A stretch of 64,000 bases of DNA from Aeromonas caviae (lineage in GTDB: Bacteria; Pseudomonadota; Gammaproteobacteria; Enterobacterales; Aeromonadaceae). The stretch spans positions 1 to 64,000 of the forward strand of contig NZ_CDBK01000041.1 in assembly GCF_000819785.1 (NCBI RefSeq), written 5' to 3'. The translations under genes were made by a program, and so were the position numbers. How positions within the stretch are numbered: the stretch's first letter is position 1; each line of letters starts with the position of its first letter. Of this stretch, positions 44,461 through 53,388 are shown piece after piece. Below the pieces are notes generated by a model. It was not told where the DNA came from and searched no databases. It was given only the letters and a program-made list of their open reading frames with translations.

Positions 44461-45462
44461 ATGCAGATTCAACAAACCCGTCCGGGGAGCGTGGCCGAAA
44501 CGCCGGCCCAACCCAGGTTGCAAGGTCGTTCGACTGCCCAGGCTACTTCTCCCCAGACTCCTCGCAATGAACGCCAGCCCAATGTCATCCGGCTGGATCG
44601 CTGGGCCCTGATCGGCACGGCGCAGCAGCGCATCGCCCATGCCCAGGGGGGCGAGCAGGCCCTGAGCCAGGTGTGGGGCGAGCTGAAGCGCCTGGAGCAG
44701 CAGCTCGGCCAGCAGAAGGCGGCGAGCGGGGATCTGGTCTCCCGTCTCAAGGTACTGGAAGAGAAGCTGACCCAGCCGCAGGCGCCACTGACGAGCGAGC
44801 TCAGGCCACGCCTGCTGGCGTCGGCCACGGACAGCAGGGTGCACTACAGCGCGGAGCGGCTCGATCTGCTGAGCCCAAGGGCGAGTGCCGAGCGTCTCGT
44901 CTTCTCCTTCCCTCAGACCAGCAGCGCCGTCGAGGTGCTGCTGCCCGCCGATGCCAGTGAAGCGGAGGCGGCCGCCCGCCTGGATCGCGCACTGCGCAAG
45001 GAGCATATCCAGGCGCGCCTGAACGAGCTGGGCAAGCTGGAGCTGAGCGTGCCGGATCAGCACAGGCGCAAGCTGGATGAACCCGTGCTGCTGAGCGGTG
45101 AGGGCATCCGCATTCCCGCCGGGAACCCGGTACCCGTGCAGTTCAAGCCAAAGGCGGGGCAGTTGACCCAGCTCGGCGAGGGGCTCGACAAAGGGGAGAT
45201 CAAACAGGAACAGCAACGGCTGAAGCGACTGCTCGGGGAGATAGAGCAGTCGGTGCGCGAGCTCAAGCAGTTTCGCCAGAGGATGGTGAAGCAGCTCGAT
45301 CGGGTGAAGTCTCGCAGCCAGAACCTGCAGCAGGAGGAGCTGGTCCAGTTGCAGGGCAAGCTCAGCCTCCAGCTCAAGGAAGGGGGCTTCATGGGGACCA
45401 TGTCCGGCCTGCTTGCCCAGGCCAACGTCTCGCGCCAGAACGTGGTGGCGCTGCTCACCTAG
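44461..45462 (+). CDS. Unknown coiled-coil protein at the end of the lfgB-L operon (LafW position)
   Basis: A 333-aa soluble protein I do not recognise. Disordered Gln/Pro/Thr-rich N-terminus (1-45), a helical region (50-110), a mixed domain with VLLPADASEAEAAARLDRAL (about 160-190) and a long C-terminal coiled coil (about 235-310). No signal peptide or membrane segment. AAGGAGCC ends 4 bases before the ATG. It shares the lfgB-L transcript, which ends at the terminator just downstream. E. coli Flag-2 and other lateral systems have lafW at this place, called hook-associated; equivalence is only positional. Secreted axial component, chaperone or hook-length factor are all open. Confidence 0.75.
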   Translation: MQIQQTRPGSVAETPAQPRLQGRSTAQATSPQTPRNERQPNVIRLDRWALIGTAQQRIAHAQGGEQALSQVWGELKRLEQQLGQQKAASGDLVSRLKVLEEKLTQPQAPLTSELRPRLLASATDSRVHYSAERLDLLSPRASAERLVFSFPQTSSAVEVLLPADASEAEAAARLDRALRKEHIQARLNELGKLELSVPDQHRRKLDEPVLLSGEGIRIPAGNPVPVQFKPKAGQLTQLGEGLDKGEIKQEQQRLKRLLGEIEQSVRELKQFRQRMVKQLDRVKSRSQNLQQEELVQLQGKLSLQLKEGGFMGTMSGLLAQANVSRQNVVALLT

Positions 45463-45482
45463 GGTGCCAGGTCCCGTTCACG

Positions 45483-45520
45483 ACAGAAAACCGCCATGCA
45501 GCTCGCTGGCGGTTTTCTGT
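45483..45520. terminator. Bidirectional terminator between the lfg operon and fliB
   Basis: A perfect 14-bp inverted repeat (45483-45496 with 45507-45520) with A4 and T4 inside the arms, placed between two converging genes. Confidence 0.85.
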
Positions 45521-45522
45521 TC

Positions 45523-46686
45523 TCAGGGCTTGAGCAGGGCGTACAGGGAGATGTCCGACGCGAAGCCTGAGTCGTTGAGCCCCTGTTCTATGGTCTTGAT
45601 AAAACTCGCATTGTGCTGGCGTATGGTGTGGTAGCTGTAGAAGAGGTTGACCACGTCCTGCTCGTCCAGCTCCTTGTCCATGGCCAGCAGGCAGAGGTAG
45701 TTGCGCAGCAGGAAGTAGTCGACCACCAGCAGTTGATAGGCCTGGCACTTGTCGCCCTGCTGCAACGGGAAGTTGTGGTGATAGACGTAGTAGAGCAGGT
45801 AGTTGTCCAGGATCTGGGGATGGCTGGCCAGGAAGGGGGCGGCCCTGTCGTGCCAGACTTGCTGCAGGCGTGCAAGCTTGTCCTCGTCGTAGGTTCCCTC
45901 CAGTACCTCGTTGATCTTGTCGAGGCAGACCTGCATGGTCTGCCGCCCCCGTCTCCCCTGGGAATAGGCCAGCAACTGGTGGGTCATGGTTCTGAGGCCC
46001 CACCACTGCAGTCTGGGCAGGGCGGGCAACTGCTCGAACATGGTGTTGAGCTCCCCGCGTTCGGCCAGTACCGCCACCTGATCGAGGAAGGCCTCGTGGG
46101 AGAGTTGCGCAGGATCCCGATGGATCAGCATGCCGACCAGCCATAGCCGAATTGCCACGGGGATATCCGTGGCGGCCAGCACGTGAATGCTCAGGCTGTG
46201 CAACGTCGCCATGGCGTTGGAGGGGGGCGGAGCGAAGGGCAGGGGCTGGGTGAGCTCGGAGACCTCGGTCTGCATCGCCAGGGGGTCAAGCAACAACTGG
46301 CGGCATACCTGGGGGCAGGAGAGCATCAGGGACCTCTTGAGCTGGTTGCCGATGCGGGTCTGGGCTCTGGGGTAGGTCTTGCAGGTGTGACTCAGGGCAT
46401 CCGGACCCGCCTTGCTGTGGATCTGGCACAGGCGGTTTTCATCGAGGAAGGGGCAGGCGCCCTGTTCGTCGAGCTTTATCTCCCCCCAGCGCTCGTTGCT
46501 CTGCTTCACCTTGATGATGTGCAGCTTGCTCAGGGACTTGACCGTGGGGTCGGGGTGGCGTTCATAGCTGCGGAAGGTCTGCTTGTCGATGCTGATGGTC
46601 CAGCTGTGGCAGCAGTTGTCCTCGCAGCGATCGCCGATGCACTGGAAATGTTGAACGAAATGCGGTGTGTAGAGCGAAGCAGCCAT
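45523..46686 (-). CDS. fliB: FliB-type flagellin lysine N-methylase
   Basis: A 387-aa protein of the FliB family (Salmonella about 400 aa), which N-methylates surface lysines of flagellin. The cysteine cluster is intact: Cys16, Cys21, Cys25 and Cys26 (CIGDRCEDNCCHSW), then Cys78, Cys87 (CPFLDENRLCQIH) and Cys102 (TCKTYPRAQT); these probably bind an Fe-S cluster. It sits next to, and divergent from, the two lateral flagellins, its likely substrates. In A. hydrophila AH-3 a maf-type glycosylation gene sits here instead. The start MAASLYTPHF was chosen; an in-frame upstream ATG adds 13 residues. Confidence 0.88.
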   Translation of the reverse strand: MAASLYTPHFVQHFQCIGDRCEDNCCHSWTISIDKQTFRSYERHPDPTVKSLSKLHIIKVKQSNERWGEIKLDEQGACPFLDENRLCQIHSKAGPDALSHTCKTYPRAQTRIGNQLKRSLMLSCPQVCRQLLLDPLAMQTEVSELTQPLPFAPPPSNAMATLHSLSIHVLAATDIPVAIRLWLVGMLIHRDPAQLSHEAFLDQVAVLAERGELNTMFEQLPALPRLQWWGLRTMTHQLLAYSQGRRGRQTMQVCLDKINEVLEGTYDEDKLARLQQVWHDRAAPFLASHPQILDNYLLYYVYHHNFPLQQGDKCQAYQLLVVDYFLLRNYLCLLAMDKELDEQDVVNLFYSYHTIRQHNASFIKTIEQGLNDSGFASDISLYALLKP

Positions 46687-46896
46687 GTCGCCATCCGGTA
46701 GTGAGAGAGGACGTTTTAAAAGCAATAAGCATGCCGGATGGGGGAGGCGGCGAGCACCCGGGATACCGGAATGCCCGGGAGGGGGCCAGAAGAAAAATAT
46801 GCGGAGGGAAGATTACATTTCTGCGCGAAAGGGGTCGTCTCTATCTGATGTCAACCTAACGGGCTGCTGTGCAGCGTTTAACTCGAGGAATACATC

Positions 46897-47757
46897 ATGG
46901 GCTTGTCCATCCATACCAACTTCGCCTCCCTGACCACCCAGAACCAGCTGAACAACACCAACAAGATGTTGGGCACTGCCATGCAGCGCCTGGGCACCGG
47001 CCTTCGCATCAACTCCGCCGCCGACGACGCAGCCGGTCTGCAGATGGCTACCCGCCTGCAAGCCCAGTCCAACGGCCAGAAGGTCGGTATGCGCAACGCC
47101 CAGGATGCCATCTCCATGATGCAGACCGCAGAAGGCGCCATGGATGAGATGACCAACATCGTTCAGCGCATGAAGGACCTGGCGACCCAGGGTGCCAACG
47201 GCACTACCAGCGCCGATGACTATACCGCCCTGAACGCCGAGTTCGGCGAACTGACCAAGGAGCTGGGTAATATTGTTAACAACACCAGCTTTGGTGGCCA
47301 GAAGTTGTTGAAAGGCGGGTCGTTCGAGGCTGCCGCTGGTGTGACTTTCCAGATTGGTGGCTCTAGTACTGAAACATTGAAGGTTGATGTAGCTACCGCG
47401 ATGAAGGACCTTACTGGCACTACCGCAACTAGTGGTATTGCAGGCGCAGAGATTGTCGCGGGTATTGGTGATCAAGCCAAAGCCAGTGACGCGATTACCG
47501 CCACAAGTGACCTGCTTGATCAAATTGGTGCTGTCCGTTCTTCCTTCGGTGCCAACATCAACCGTCTGGAGCACACCGTCAACAACCTCTCCAACATGAA
47601 AGAGAACACCGACATGGCGAACGGTCGCATCATGGATGCCGACTTCGCCCAGGAGAGCACCAACATGACCAAGAACCAGATGCTGATGCAGGCTGGCATG
47701 TCCGTGCTGTCCAACTCCAACCAGATGACCGGCATGGTGACTTCCCTGCTGCGTTGA
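46897..47757 (+). CDS. lafA1: Lateral flagellin LafA1
   Basis: A 286-aa flagellin lacking the large D2/D3 insert of polar flagellins. Conserved D0/D1 ends ([20 protein letters not shown] ... [12 protein letters not shown]) are identical to LafA2. The central part (about residues 105-215) differs completely from LafA2. Codons there are AT-richer, with TTG, AAT, GTT, ACA and AGT codons that are rare in the neighbours, suggesting a replaced or imported core. It has its own terminator. No convincing sigma-28 site was found in the 210-bp gap to fliB. Confidence 0.95.
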   Translation: MGLSIHTNFASLTTQNQLNNTNKMLGTAMQRLGTGLRINSAADDAAGLQMATRLQAQSNGQKVGMRNAQDAISMMQTAEGAMDEMTNIVQRMKDLATQGANGTTSADDYTALNAEFGELTKELGNIVNNTSFGGQKLLKGGSFEAAAGVTFQIGGSSTETLKVDVATAMKDLTGTTATSGIAGAEIVAGIGDQAKASDAITATSDLLDQIGAVRSSFGANINRLEHTVNNLSNMKENTDMANGRIMDADFAQESTNMTKNQMLMQAGMSVLSNSNQMTGMVTSLLR

Positions 47758-47763
47758 TGCTGG

Positions 47764-47793
47764 TGGCACCCATCCCCTGGTGGGTGCCTTTTT
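47764..47793 (+). terminator. Intrinsic terminator of lafA1
   Basis: GGCACCCA (47765-47772) pairs with TGGGTGCC (47781-47788), followed by TTTTT. The two flagellin genes are therefore separate transcription units. Confidence 0.92.
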
Positions 47794-47854
47794 CCCGTTT
47801 CCCCTCCCAGCTCCTCCCGCGCCCTCTTTTTTCATCATATTTTTCACCCGCAGC

Positions 47855-47879
47855 TCAAGTCTTGCCTCGCACCTGTCGC
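47855..47879 (+). promoter_or_regulatory. Candidate sigma-28 (LafS) promoter of lafA2
   Basis: TCAAG (47855-47859), 16 bases, TCGC (47876-47879); same elements and spacing as upstream of lfgM. Predicted start near 47890, about 45 bases before the ATG. Confidence 0.45.
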
Positions 47880-47935
47880 TTCTCTTGTTCGTAGGGTTAT
47901 CCGCTGCGGTAGCAGCCTTCTTCGAGGAATAGATC

Positions 47936-48796
47936 ATGGGTTTGTCCATTCATACCAACTTCGCTTCTCTGACCACTCAGAACCAGCTGAACAACACCAA
48001 CAAGATGCTGGGCACCGCCATGCAGCGCCTGGGTACCGGTCTTCGCATCAACTCCGCCGCCGATGATGCCGCCGGTCTGCAGATGGCCACCCGCCTGCAA
48101 GCCCAGTCCAACGGCCAGAAGGTCGGCATGCGCAACGCCCAGGACGCCGTCTCCATGATGCAGACCGCCGAAGGTGCCATGGACGAGATGACCAACATCG
48201 TTCAGCGTATGAAAGACCTGGCCACTCAGGGCGCCAACGGCACTGCGAGCGCGGAAGACCGTCTGGCCATGGGCACCGAAATGAAGGAACTGACCGCCGA
48301 GCTGAAGAACATCAGCGATAACACCCGTTTCGGTGGTGAGGCTCTGATCGGCGCTGGTGGCAAGTTCGAAGCCGGTACTGTGACTTTCCAGATCGGTGGT
48401 ACTGCCGCCGAGAAGCTGGACGTCAAGGCCGACACCAACGTCAAGGCCGTCAACACCGCTATCACCACGGCGACCTCCGACCTGTCCACCGCCGATGCCA
48501 CCGCTCTGGCTTCCACTGACTTCAATGCGCAGATCACCAAGATGGAGACTGCTCTGGGCGCAATCGGTACCGCCCGTTCCCAGTTCGGTGCCAACATCAA
48601 CCGTCTGGAGCACACCGTCAACAACCTCTCCAACATGAAAGAGAACACCGACATGGCGAACGGCCGCATCATGGATGCCGACTTCGCCCAGGAGAGCACC
48701 AACATGACCAAGAACCAGATGCTGATGCAGGCTGGCATGTCCGTGCTGTCCAACTCCAACCAGATGACCGGCATGGTGACTTCCCTGCTGCGTTGA
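47936..48796 (+). CDS. lafA2: Lateral flagellin LafA2
   Basis: A 286-aa lateral flagellin, same length as LafA1. Near-identical D0/D1 ends and a different centre with the GC-rich codons normal for this genome. The last about 210 bp match lafA1 at all but about one base, including silent sites, which points to gene conversion. GAGG 8 bases upstream of the ATG. Confidence 0.95.
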   Translation: MGLSIHTNFASLTTQNQLNNTNKMLGTAMQRLGTGLRINSAADDAAGLQMATRLQAQSNGQKVGMRNAQDAVSMMQTAEGAMDEMTNIVQRMKDLATQGANGTASAEDRLAMGTEMKELTAELKNISDNTRFGGEALIGAGGKFEAGTVTFQIGGTAAEKLDVKADTNVKAVNTAITTATSDLSTADATALASTDFNAQITKMETALGAIGTARSQFGANINRLEHTVNNLSNMKENTDMANGRIMDADFAQESTNMTKNQMLMQAGMSVLSNSNQMTGMVTSLLR

Positions 48797-48807
48797 TGGT
48801 TTGCCGG

Positions 48808-48835
48808 GCCGCCCCGAGAGGGGCGGCTCTTGTTT
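48808..48835 (+). terminator. Intrinsic terminator of lafA2
   Basis: GCCGCCCC (48808-48815), GAGA loop, GGGGCGGC (48820-48827), then TCTTGTTT. It should keep the abundant flagellin message apart from lafB and the genes after it. Confidence 0.85.
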
Positions 48836-48909
48836 GACAACCGCTTGCCGGTTGGAAAGGGCCGAGCCGGTCTTTTCCAACAGGCATGCCACCGAATAAG
48901 GGGATAAAG

Positions 48910-50193
48910 ATGCAAATAGATCCGGCCAGCACGGCGATGCAACTGGTAGCCGTCGAGCGCCAGAACATGGACAAGTTGCTGAAGAAGCAGCTGGACAGCG
49001 TCAAGGCGCAGCAGAGCGCCATCAGCAGCCTCACTACCAAGCTGTCGAGTTTCCAAACCCTGCTCAAGGATCTGAACAAGGCGAGCAGCCTGCAGGCTCA
49101 GAAGGCCACCCTGTCCCAGGAAGGGCTCATGACGGTGACGAGCAATGGCAAGGCCAGCTCGGGTCAGTACAGCTTCTTCGTGGAGCAGCTTGCCCAGTCC
49201 CATCAGGTCGGCTTGCAGCTTGACAGTGACACGGCACCGCTGCCGGCAGACGGCGTCTTCTCCCTGACCGTCAAGGGCAAGACCCTGGACATCGACCTGG
49301 CCTCCCTCCCGGCTGGCGCCACCGTCAAGGATCTGGTCTCCCAGATCAACAATGCCAAGGACAACCCGGGGGTGAAGGCGACCCTGGTACGTACCGACGG
49401 CAAGGTCAGCATGGTACTGACCAGCAAGGAGAGCGGCGTGGAGAACGCCATCACCCTGGGGTACAGCGGGGATGGCGCCAATGCCATCGGGGTGGCGATG
49501 GCCGGCAAGACGGACATCACCCAGGCGCAGGACGCCAAGCTGCGCATGGGGGGGGACAACCCTCTCACCATCACCTCTGCCAGCAACAAGATAGAGAACG
49601 TGGTGGATGGCCTGACGTTCCAGCTGACCAAGGCGCAAAAGGCGGATGACGCTCCGCTGCTGGTCACGGTGGATCAGGACAAGGAGGCGGTTACCGGCTC
49701 CCTCAAGAAGTTTGTCGACAGTTACAACGAGCTGGTGGACGAGCTGGCCAAGATGACCTCCAGCGATCCCAAGGCACCGGGAGCCCTTTCCTCCGACAGC
49801 GGGGTTCGCAGCCTCAAGAGCGTGATTGCCCGCAGCGTGCGGGAGCTGCCCGATGATCTGACCCTGGGGAGCCTGGGGATCAAGACCGACAAGGCGGGCA
49901 AGCTCTCCTTCAACGAGACTGACTTCAACAAGGCGCTGGAGAAGGATCCCGAGCTGCTCGGCAAGGCACTCATGGGCGACGATGGTCTGCTCAAGCGGAT
50001 GAGTAATGCCCTGGACCCCTATACCAAGCGGGACGGTGCACTCAAGGGGCGCAAGACAGGTCTTGAAGCGAACGAGAAGCGGGTGAATGAGCGGATGGAG
50101 GCGCTGGATCGGCGCATGGATTCCGCGTATAAGCGCTACCTCAATCAGTTCACCACCATGAACCAGATGTTGCAGACCATGGGCGGCTTGTGA
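48910..50193 (+). CDS. lafB: Lateral filament cap protein FliD_L (LafB)
   Basis: A 427-aa FliD/HAP2 capping the lateral filament. Starts MQIDPASTAMQLVAVERQNMD; coiled-coil D0/D1 ends flank variable domains. The ATG at 48910 follows AAGGGGAT; the longer reading from 48886 overlaps that site. Begins the lafB-lafU gene series. Confidence 0.94.
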   Translation: MQIDPASTAMQLVAVERQNMDKLLKKQLDSVKAQQSAISSLTTKLSSFQTLLKDLNKASSLQAQKATLSQEGLMTVTSNGKASSGQYSFFVEQLAQSHQVGLQLDSDTAPLPADGVFSLTVKGKTLDIDLASLPAGATVKDLVSQINNAKDNPGVKATLVRTDGKVSMVLTSKESGVENAITLGYSGDGANAIGVAMAGKTDITQAQDAKLRMGGDNPLTITSASNKIENVVDGLTFQLTKAQKADDAPLLVTVDQDKEAVTGSLKKFVDSYNELVDELAKMTSSDPKAPGALSSDSGVRSLKSVIARSVRELPDDLTLGSLGIKTDKAGKLSFNETDFNKALEKDPELLGKALMGDDGLLKRMSNALDPYTKRDGALKGRKTGLEANEKRVNERMEALDRRMDSAYKRYLNQFTTMNQMLQTMGGL

Positions 50194-50232
50194 GACGGCT
50201 AGCCCGTAACACTTTGAATAAGCGAGTTTTTC

Positions 50233-50625
50233 ATGTTTGAACCCCAAGAAGGCTATGACGCCTACCAGTTCGCCGCCACCCAGGCCAAGGCAGCGAGCGC
50301 CGATCCGCACCAGTTGGTGCTGATGTTGATGGATGGCCTGCTCGACGAAATAGCCAGGGCCGAGGGCCACATTCTGGCCAGGCAGTACGAGCGCAAGGGG
50401 CAGTCCATCAACAAGTGTCTGCAGATCCTGGGAGGGCTCGACAGTGCCCTCGACATGGACAAGGGCGGGGAGCTGGCCAGCAACCTGCACCGTCTGTACG
50501 ACTACTGCGGCCAGCGGCTGTTCGAGATCAGTGTGGCCAACGATGTCGCGGGCTTTGCAGAGGTGCGTCGCATCCTGCTGGAGCTGAAAGAGGGTTGGGA
50601 AGCGATGGCCCGCCATCCCCGTTGA
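50233..50625 (+). CDS. lafC: Lateral flagellin chaperone FliS_L (LafC)
   Basis: A 130-aa FliS, the export chaperone of flagellin, with the N-terminal GYDAYQFAATQAKAASADPH and ILARQYERKGQSINKCLQIL signatures. 39 bp behind lafB. Confidence 0.95.
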   Translation: MFEPQEGYDAYQFAATQAKAASADPHQLVLMLMDGLLDEIARAEGHILARQYERKGQSINKCLQILGGLDSALDMDKGGELASNLHRLYDYCGQRLFEISVANDVAGFAEVRRILLELKEGWEAMARHPR

Positions 50626-50745
50626 TGCGGAAATCCACCTTCCTCATGGGGCAAAGGTCGGAACTAACGTATTGAAATATAATGTTTATATATTTGGCCT
50701 GCTCCTTGCTTGCCCGCAAGGTCGTCCTATTTTGAGGCCATCATC

Positions 50746-51084
50746 ATGTCCATGACAGGAGCCGTGCCCCCCGGTGCGGAACGCGAGACCCGTCAGCGCC
50801 AGCTCCTGGGGCTCGGGCGTCTTATCTTGCAGCAGGCCCGCGCCGGACAGTGGGATGCGGTGCGGCTGGCGGATCAGCGTCTGGCCCAGCTGGTGGCGCA
50901 TCTGAACAGCCAGCCTGCATTGTGGCAATCCCTGATGCCGGCCCGGGATCAGGTGCGCCACTGGCATCGGGAAGCCTTCGCGCTCTGTGAGCAGGAAACG
51001 GCGCTGCGCAAGCAGGAGTGGGACAGCCTCTCCCGCAAGCGGGAAGGATTGCAGGCCTACGACGAGGCGCAGACATGGGCATGA
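50746..51084 (+). CDS. lafX: LafX, small protein of the Aeromonas lateral locus (FliT position)
   Basis: A 112-aa helical, charged protein without signal or membrane segment, lying between FliS and FliK homologues where FliT usually sits. lafX is known from Aeromonas lateral loci; its function is undescribed as far as I know. A FliT-like chaperone for LafB or LafK is plausible but sequence support is weak. GAGG 9 bases upstream favours this ATG. Preceded by a 120-bp gap with an AT-rich patch (50668-50695). Confidence 0.8.
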   Translation: MSMTGAVPPGAERETRQRQLLGLGRLILQQARAGQWDAVRLADQRLAQLVAHLNSQPALWQSLMPARDQVRHWHREAFALCEQETALRKQEWDSLSRKREGLQAYDEAQTWA

Positions 51085-52124
51085 TCCCTCTCCCCGTGGC
51101 AGAGACACTGCCCACTTCCCCATCCGGTGGTTTTACCCGCCTCTCCCGCCAGCCTGACGGGCAGGGGGAAGAGTACCAGCCTCTGGATCTTCCGCAGGAG
51201 GCGATGCTTCCTCCGTCCACCGCCCCTTCCGCCCCCGTCGACGAGACGGAGCAGGAGGAGAGCGTCGAAGTGGCTGCGGATGTCGCCGAGCAACTCGCCG
51301 CCTTTAACCAGATGCCACCACCTTTTGTCCGACAGGAGGAGGGACGCCTTCCTCCTGTCCGTTTGTCATCGAATGGCGGCCTTGTTCCCGTCGGGGAGGT
51401 GCAACCCGCCTCCTCGCCTGTGCTGCGCGCCCTCAGCGGGTTCGAGCGAATGGAAGGGGAGCGGATGCTGGTGCCGCCGGTTTCCGTTGGCAAGGAGAGC
51501 CTCCCTCAACCCGCCGGGGAGCTGGCCATGCGAATGCTCCAGCCAACCACCCAGGGCGAGCAGCCTGCGACCCGGAGTGCGGCAGTGGTGGTGCCTCTTC
51601 CCGGGGAGCCCGCCCCGGAGCGGGAGGTCAGCGTCACCGAATTCAAGGCAATGGCGGGGTTGTCGCCCGCGCTATCTGCCGCCAGGCCTGCGGAATACCA
51701 GTGGGCACCGGCGCGTCTTGCCGCAAGCGAGGCCCAGTGGGGCCAGCAGCTGGTCGATGTGCTCAAAGACAGGGTCGAGCTGCAGGTGAACCATAGCATC
51801 AAGCAGGCCCATATCCGCCTCGATCCCCCCGAGCTGGGTCGCCTCGAACTGACCGTGAGGATGGAAGGGGAGCGGCTCAACGTGCAGCTCAACGTGACCA
51901 ACCCGGCGGTGCGTGAAGCCCTGATCCAGTCGATGGAGCGGCTTCGCATGAGTTTGGCTCCCCATCATGCCGGTGGCGTCGAGGTGAACGTGGGCCAGGG
52001 GGGAGAGCAGGAGCGGGGGGATCGCTGGCAGCAGGAAAAGATCCTGGCAGGTCGACGACAGTGGCAGGAAGAACAGGACGCATCGGGTAGTGCTGGCCAG
52101 GATTGGCTCAACACCCTGGTGTGA
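51075..52124 (+). CDS. lafE: Lateral hook-length control protein FliK_L (LafE)
   Basis: A 349-aa FliK-type ruler. Long Pro/Ser/Glu-rich N-terminal part (1-210) and the conserved C-terminal domain (about 235-315) with IRLDPPELGRLELTVRMEGE, which triggers the FlhB substrate switch. The ATG at 51075 has GAGG 7 bases upstream and overlaps lafX by 10 bp. Confidence 0.9.
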   Translation: MGMIPLPVAETLPTSPSGGFTRLSRQPDGQGEEYQPLDLPQEAMLPPSTAPSAPVDETEQEESVEVAADVAEQLAAFNQMPPPFVRQEEGRLPPVRLSSNGGLVPVGEVQPASSPVLRALSGFERMEGERMLVPPVSVGKESLPQPAGELAMRMLQPTTQGEQPATRSAAVVVPLPGEPAPEREVSVTEFKAMAGLSPALSAARPAEYQWAPARLAASEAQWGQQLVDVLKDRVELQVNHSIKQAHIRLDPPELGRLELTVRMEGERLNVQLNVTNPAVREALIQSMERLRMSLAPHHAGGVEVNVGQGGEQERGDRWQQEKILAGRRQWQEEQDASGSAGQDWLNTLV

Positions 52125-52163
52125 CATTTCAAGATCTGGCAATAGCGAGAGTGATTTCAAATT

Positions 52164-52622
52164 ATGCGGCGTGTCATGAAGTGGTTGATGGTGATAATGA
52201 TGGCGCTGTGCCTGCTGGCGGCGCTGGCCTATGGCGCTTATCTCAAGCGGGATACGGTTGCCGTCTGGCTGGGCCTGGCAGAGGCCAAGCCCGAGCTGAG
52301 CAAGACGCCGCTGTTCAAACCGATGGAGCGTTTCGTCATCAGCCTGGAGGGGGACAGAGAGCCCCACTATCTGGTGCTGGAGCTGGCGCTGGTCACCCAC
52401 AATCCCCAGCAACTGGAGACGCTCAACGAGCTGACCCCCCTGATCCGCAATGCCATGGTGCAATATTTCAGCCATCGCTCCCATGAGGCGGTGAAGCAGG
52501 AGCTGCAGAACATCTCGGCCCTTCAGACCTCTCTGCTCGGCAAACTGGTGGGAACCCTGGAGGGGTATGGCTACAAGCCCTATCTGGATGAAGTGCTGGT
52601 CACCAAGGTCCTGGTGCAGTAG
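52164..52622 (+). CDS. lafF: Lateral flagellar protein FliL_L (LafF)
   Basis: A 152-aa FliL-like protein with one N-terminal membrane helix (about 6-25) and a periplasmic domain (FKPMERFVISLEGD ...). It supports stator function under load. Start uncertain between MRRVMKW and the internal MKWLM. Confidence 0.9.
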   Translation: MRRVMKWLMVIMMALCLLAALAYGAYLKRDTVAVWLGLAEAKPELSKTPLFKPMERFVISLEGDREPHYLVLELALVTHNPQQLETLNELTPLIRNAMVQYFSHRSHEAVKQELQNISALQTSLLGKLVGTLEGYGYKPYLDEVLVTKVLVQ

Positions 52623-52627
52623 CGAAC

Positions 52628-53338
52628 ATGATGGACGCTGGTTGGGATACTCCCTGCGAACTGACCGCCTCCGCTCCCCGCACCGGTGAGCAGGCGATCC
52701 TGAGCCGTTATCTGCCTCTGGTGAAGCGGGCAGCCACTCACCTGCGCAGTCAGGTGAGCGCCAGCTTCGATCAGGAGGACATGGAGCAGGTCGGCATGAT
52801 GGGGCTGCTGGAAGCCTGGCGTCGCTATGGGGGTGAACCGGATGCCCAGTTCGAGAGCTATGCCTTCAAGCGGGTGCGGGGAGCCATGCTGGACGAGCTG
52901 CGGCGCCTCGACTGGCGCCCCCGTCAGCTGCGCCAGCAGGTGCACGGTCACAACCAGGTACAGCGGGAGCTGTTCAACCGTCTGGGGCGCAACCCGACCG
53001 AGCAGGAGCTGGCACAGGCGCTGTCCTGCACCGTCGAGGAGGTGCGCCAGCTCGCCTATGCGAGCCAGGCCGAGGCGTTGCAGAGTCTGGAGGAGTGGCT
53101 GGAGAACGGGGGCAGGGCGCCCGCATCCGAGTCTGACGATCAGGATCTGGCCATGACCCTTGCCAAGGTGCTCGGCACCCTGGACAAGCGTGAACAGCTG
53201 CTGCTTTCCCTCTATTACCAGCAGGAATTGAACATGAAGGAGATTGCACTGGTGCTCGGGCTGACCGAGTCGCGGGTGTGTCAGCTCCACAAGCAGTGCG
53301 TCCTTCAGCTCAAGCAGCGATTGGTCGACTCCATATAG
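52628..53338 (+). CDS. lafS: Lateral flagellar sigma-28 factor LafS
   Basis: A 236-aa FliA-type sigma factor. Region 2 contains YLPLVKRAATHL, DQEDMEQVGMMGLLEAW and FKRVRGAMLDELRRLDW; region 4 (about 180-235) contains LSLYYQQELNMKEIALVLGL and the HTH TESRVCQLHKQ. Drives late lateral genes and is countered by LfgM. Confidence 0.95.
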   Translation: MMDAGWDTPCELTASAPRTGEQAILSRYLPLVKRAATHLRSQVSASFDQEDMEQVGMMGLLEAWRRYGGEPDAQFESYAFKRVRGAMLDELRRLDWRPRQLRQQVHGHNQVQRELFNRLGRNPTEQELAQALSCTVEEVRQLAYASQAEALQSLEEWLENGGRAPASESDDQDLAMTLAKVLGTLDKREQLLLSLYYQQELNMKEIALVLGLTESRVCQLHKQCVLQLKQRLVDSI

Positions 53339-53346
53339 TTATGCCT

Positions 53347-53374
53347 CTCCCCGCGGGGGGAGTCTTGTTGATTT
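53347..53374 (+). terminator. Possible attenuator between lafS and lafT
   Basis: CTCCCC (53347-53352), GCGG loop, GGGGAG (53357-53362), then TCTTGTTGATTT. The T tract is broken, so it may only attenuate read-through into the motor genes. Confidence 0.4.
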
Positions 53375-53388
53375 CTGCGGGAGCATCC

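Noticed and set aside
46715-46745. TAAA ... GCCGGATG as an E. coli-type sigma-28 promoter for lafA1
   Set aside because: Spacing is 12 instead of 15 bases and it is about 160 bp from the ATG.
46746-46782. CCCGGG-rich hairpin between fliB and lafA1
   Set aside because: Repeated CCCGGG blocks can pair, but no T tract follows on either strand and no role can be supported.
48226-50616. 796-codon minus-strand open frame opposite lafA2-lafC
   Set aside because: Low-complexity Leu/Gly/His-rich product, antisense to well-recognised genes; typical shadow in high-GC DNA. The same holds for the long minus-strand frames at 28692-30506, 30547-32265, 32267-33895 and 58994-60811.
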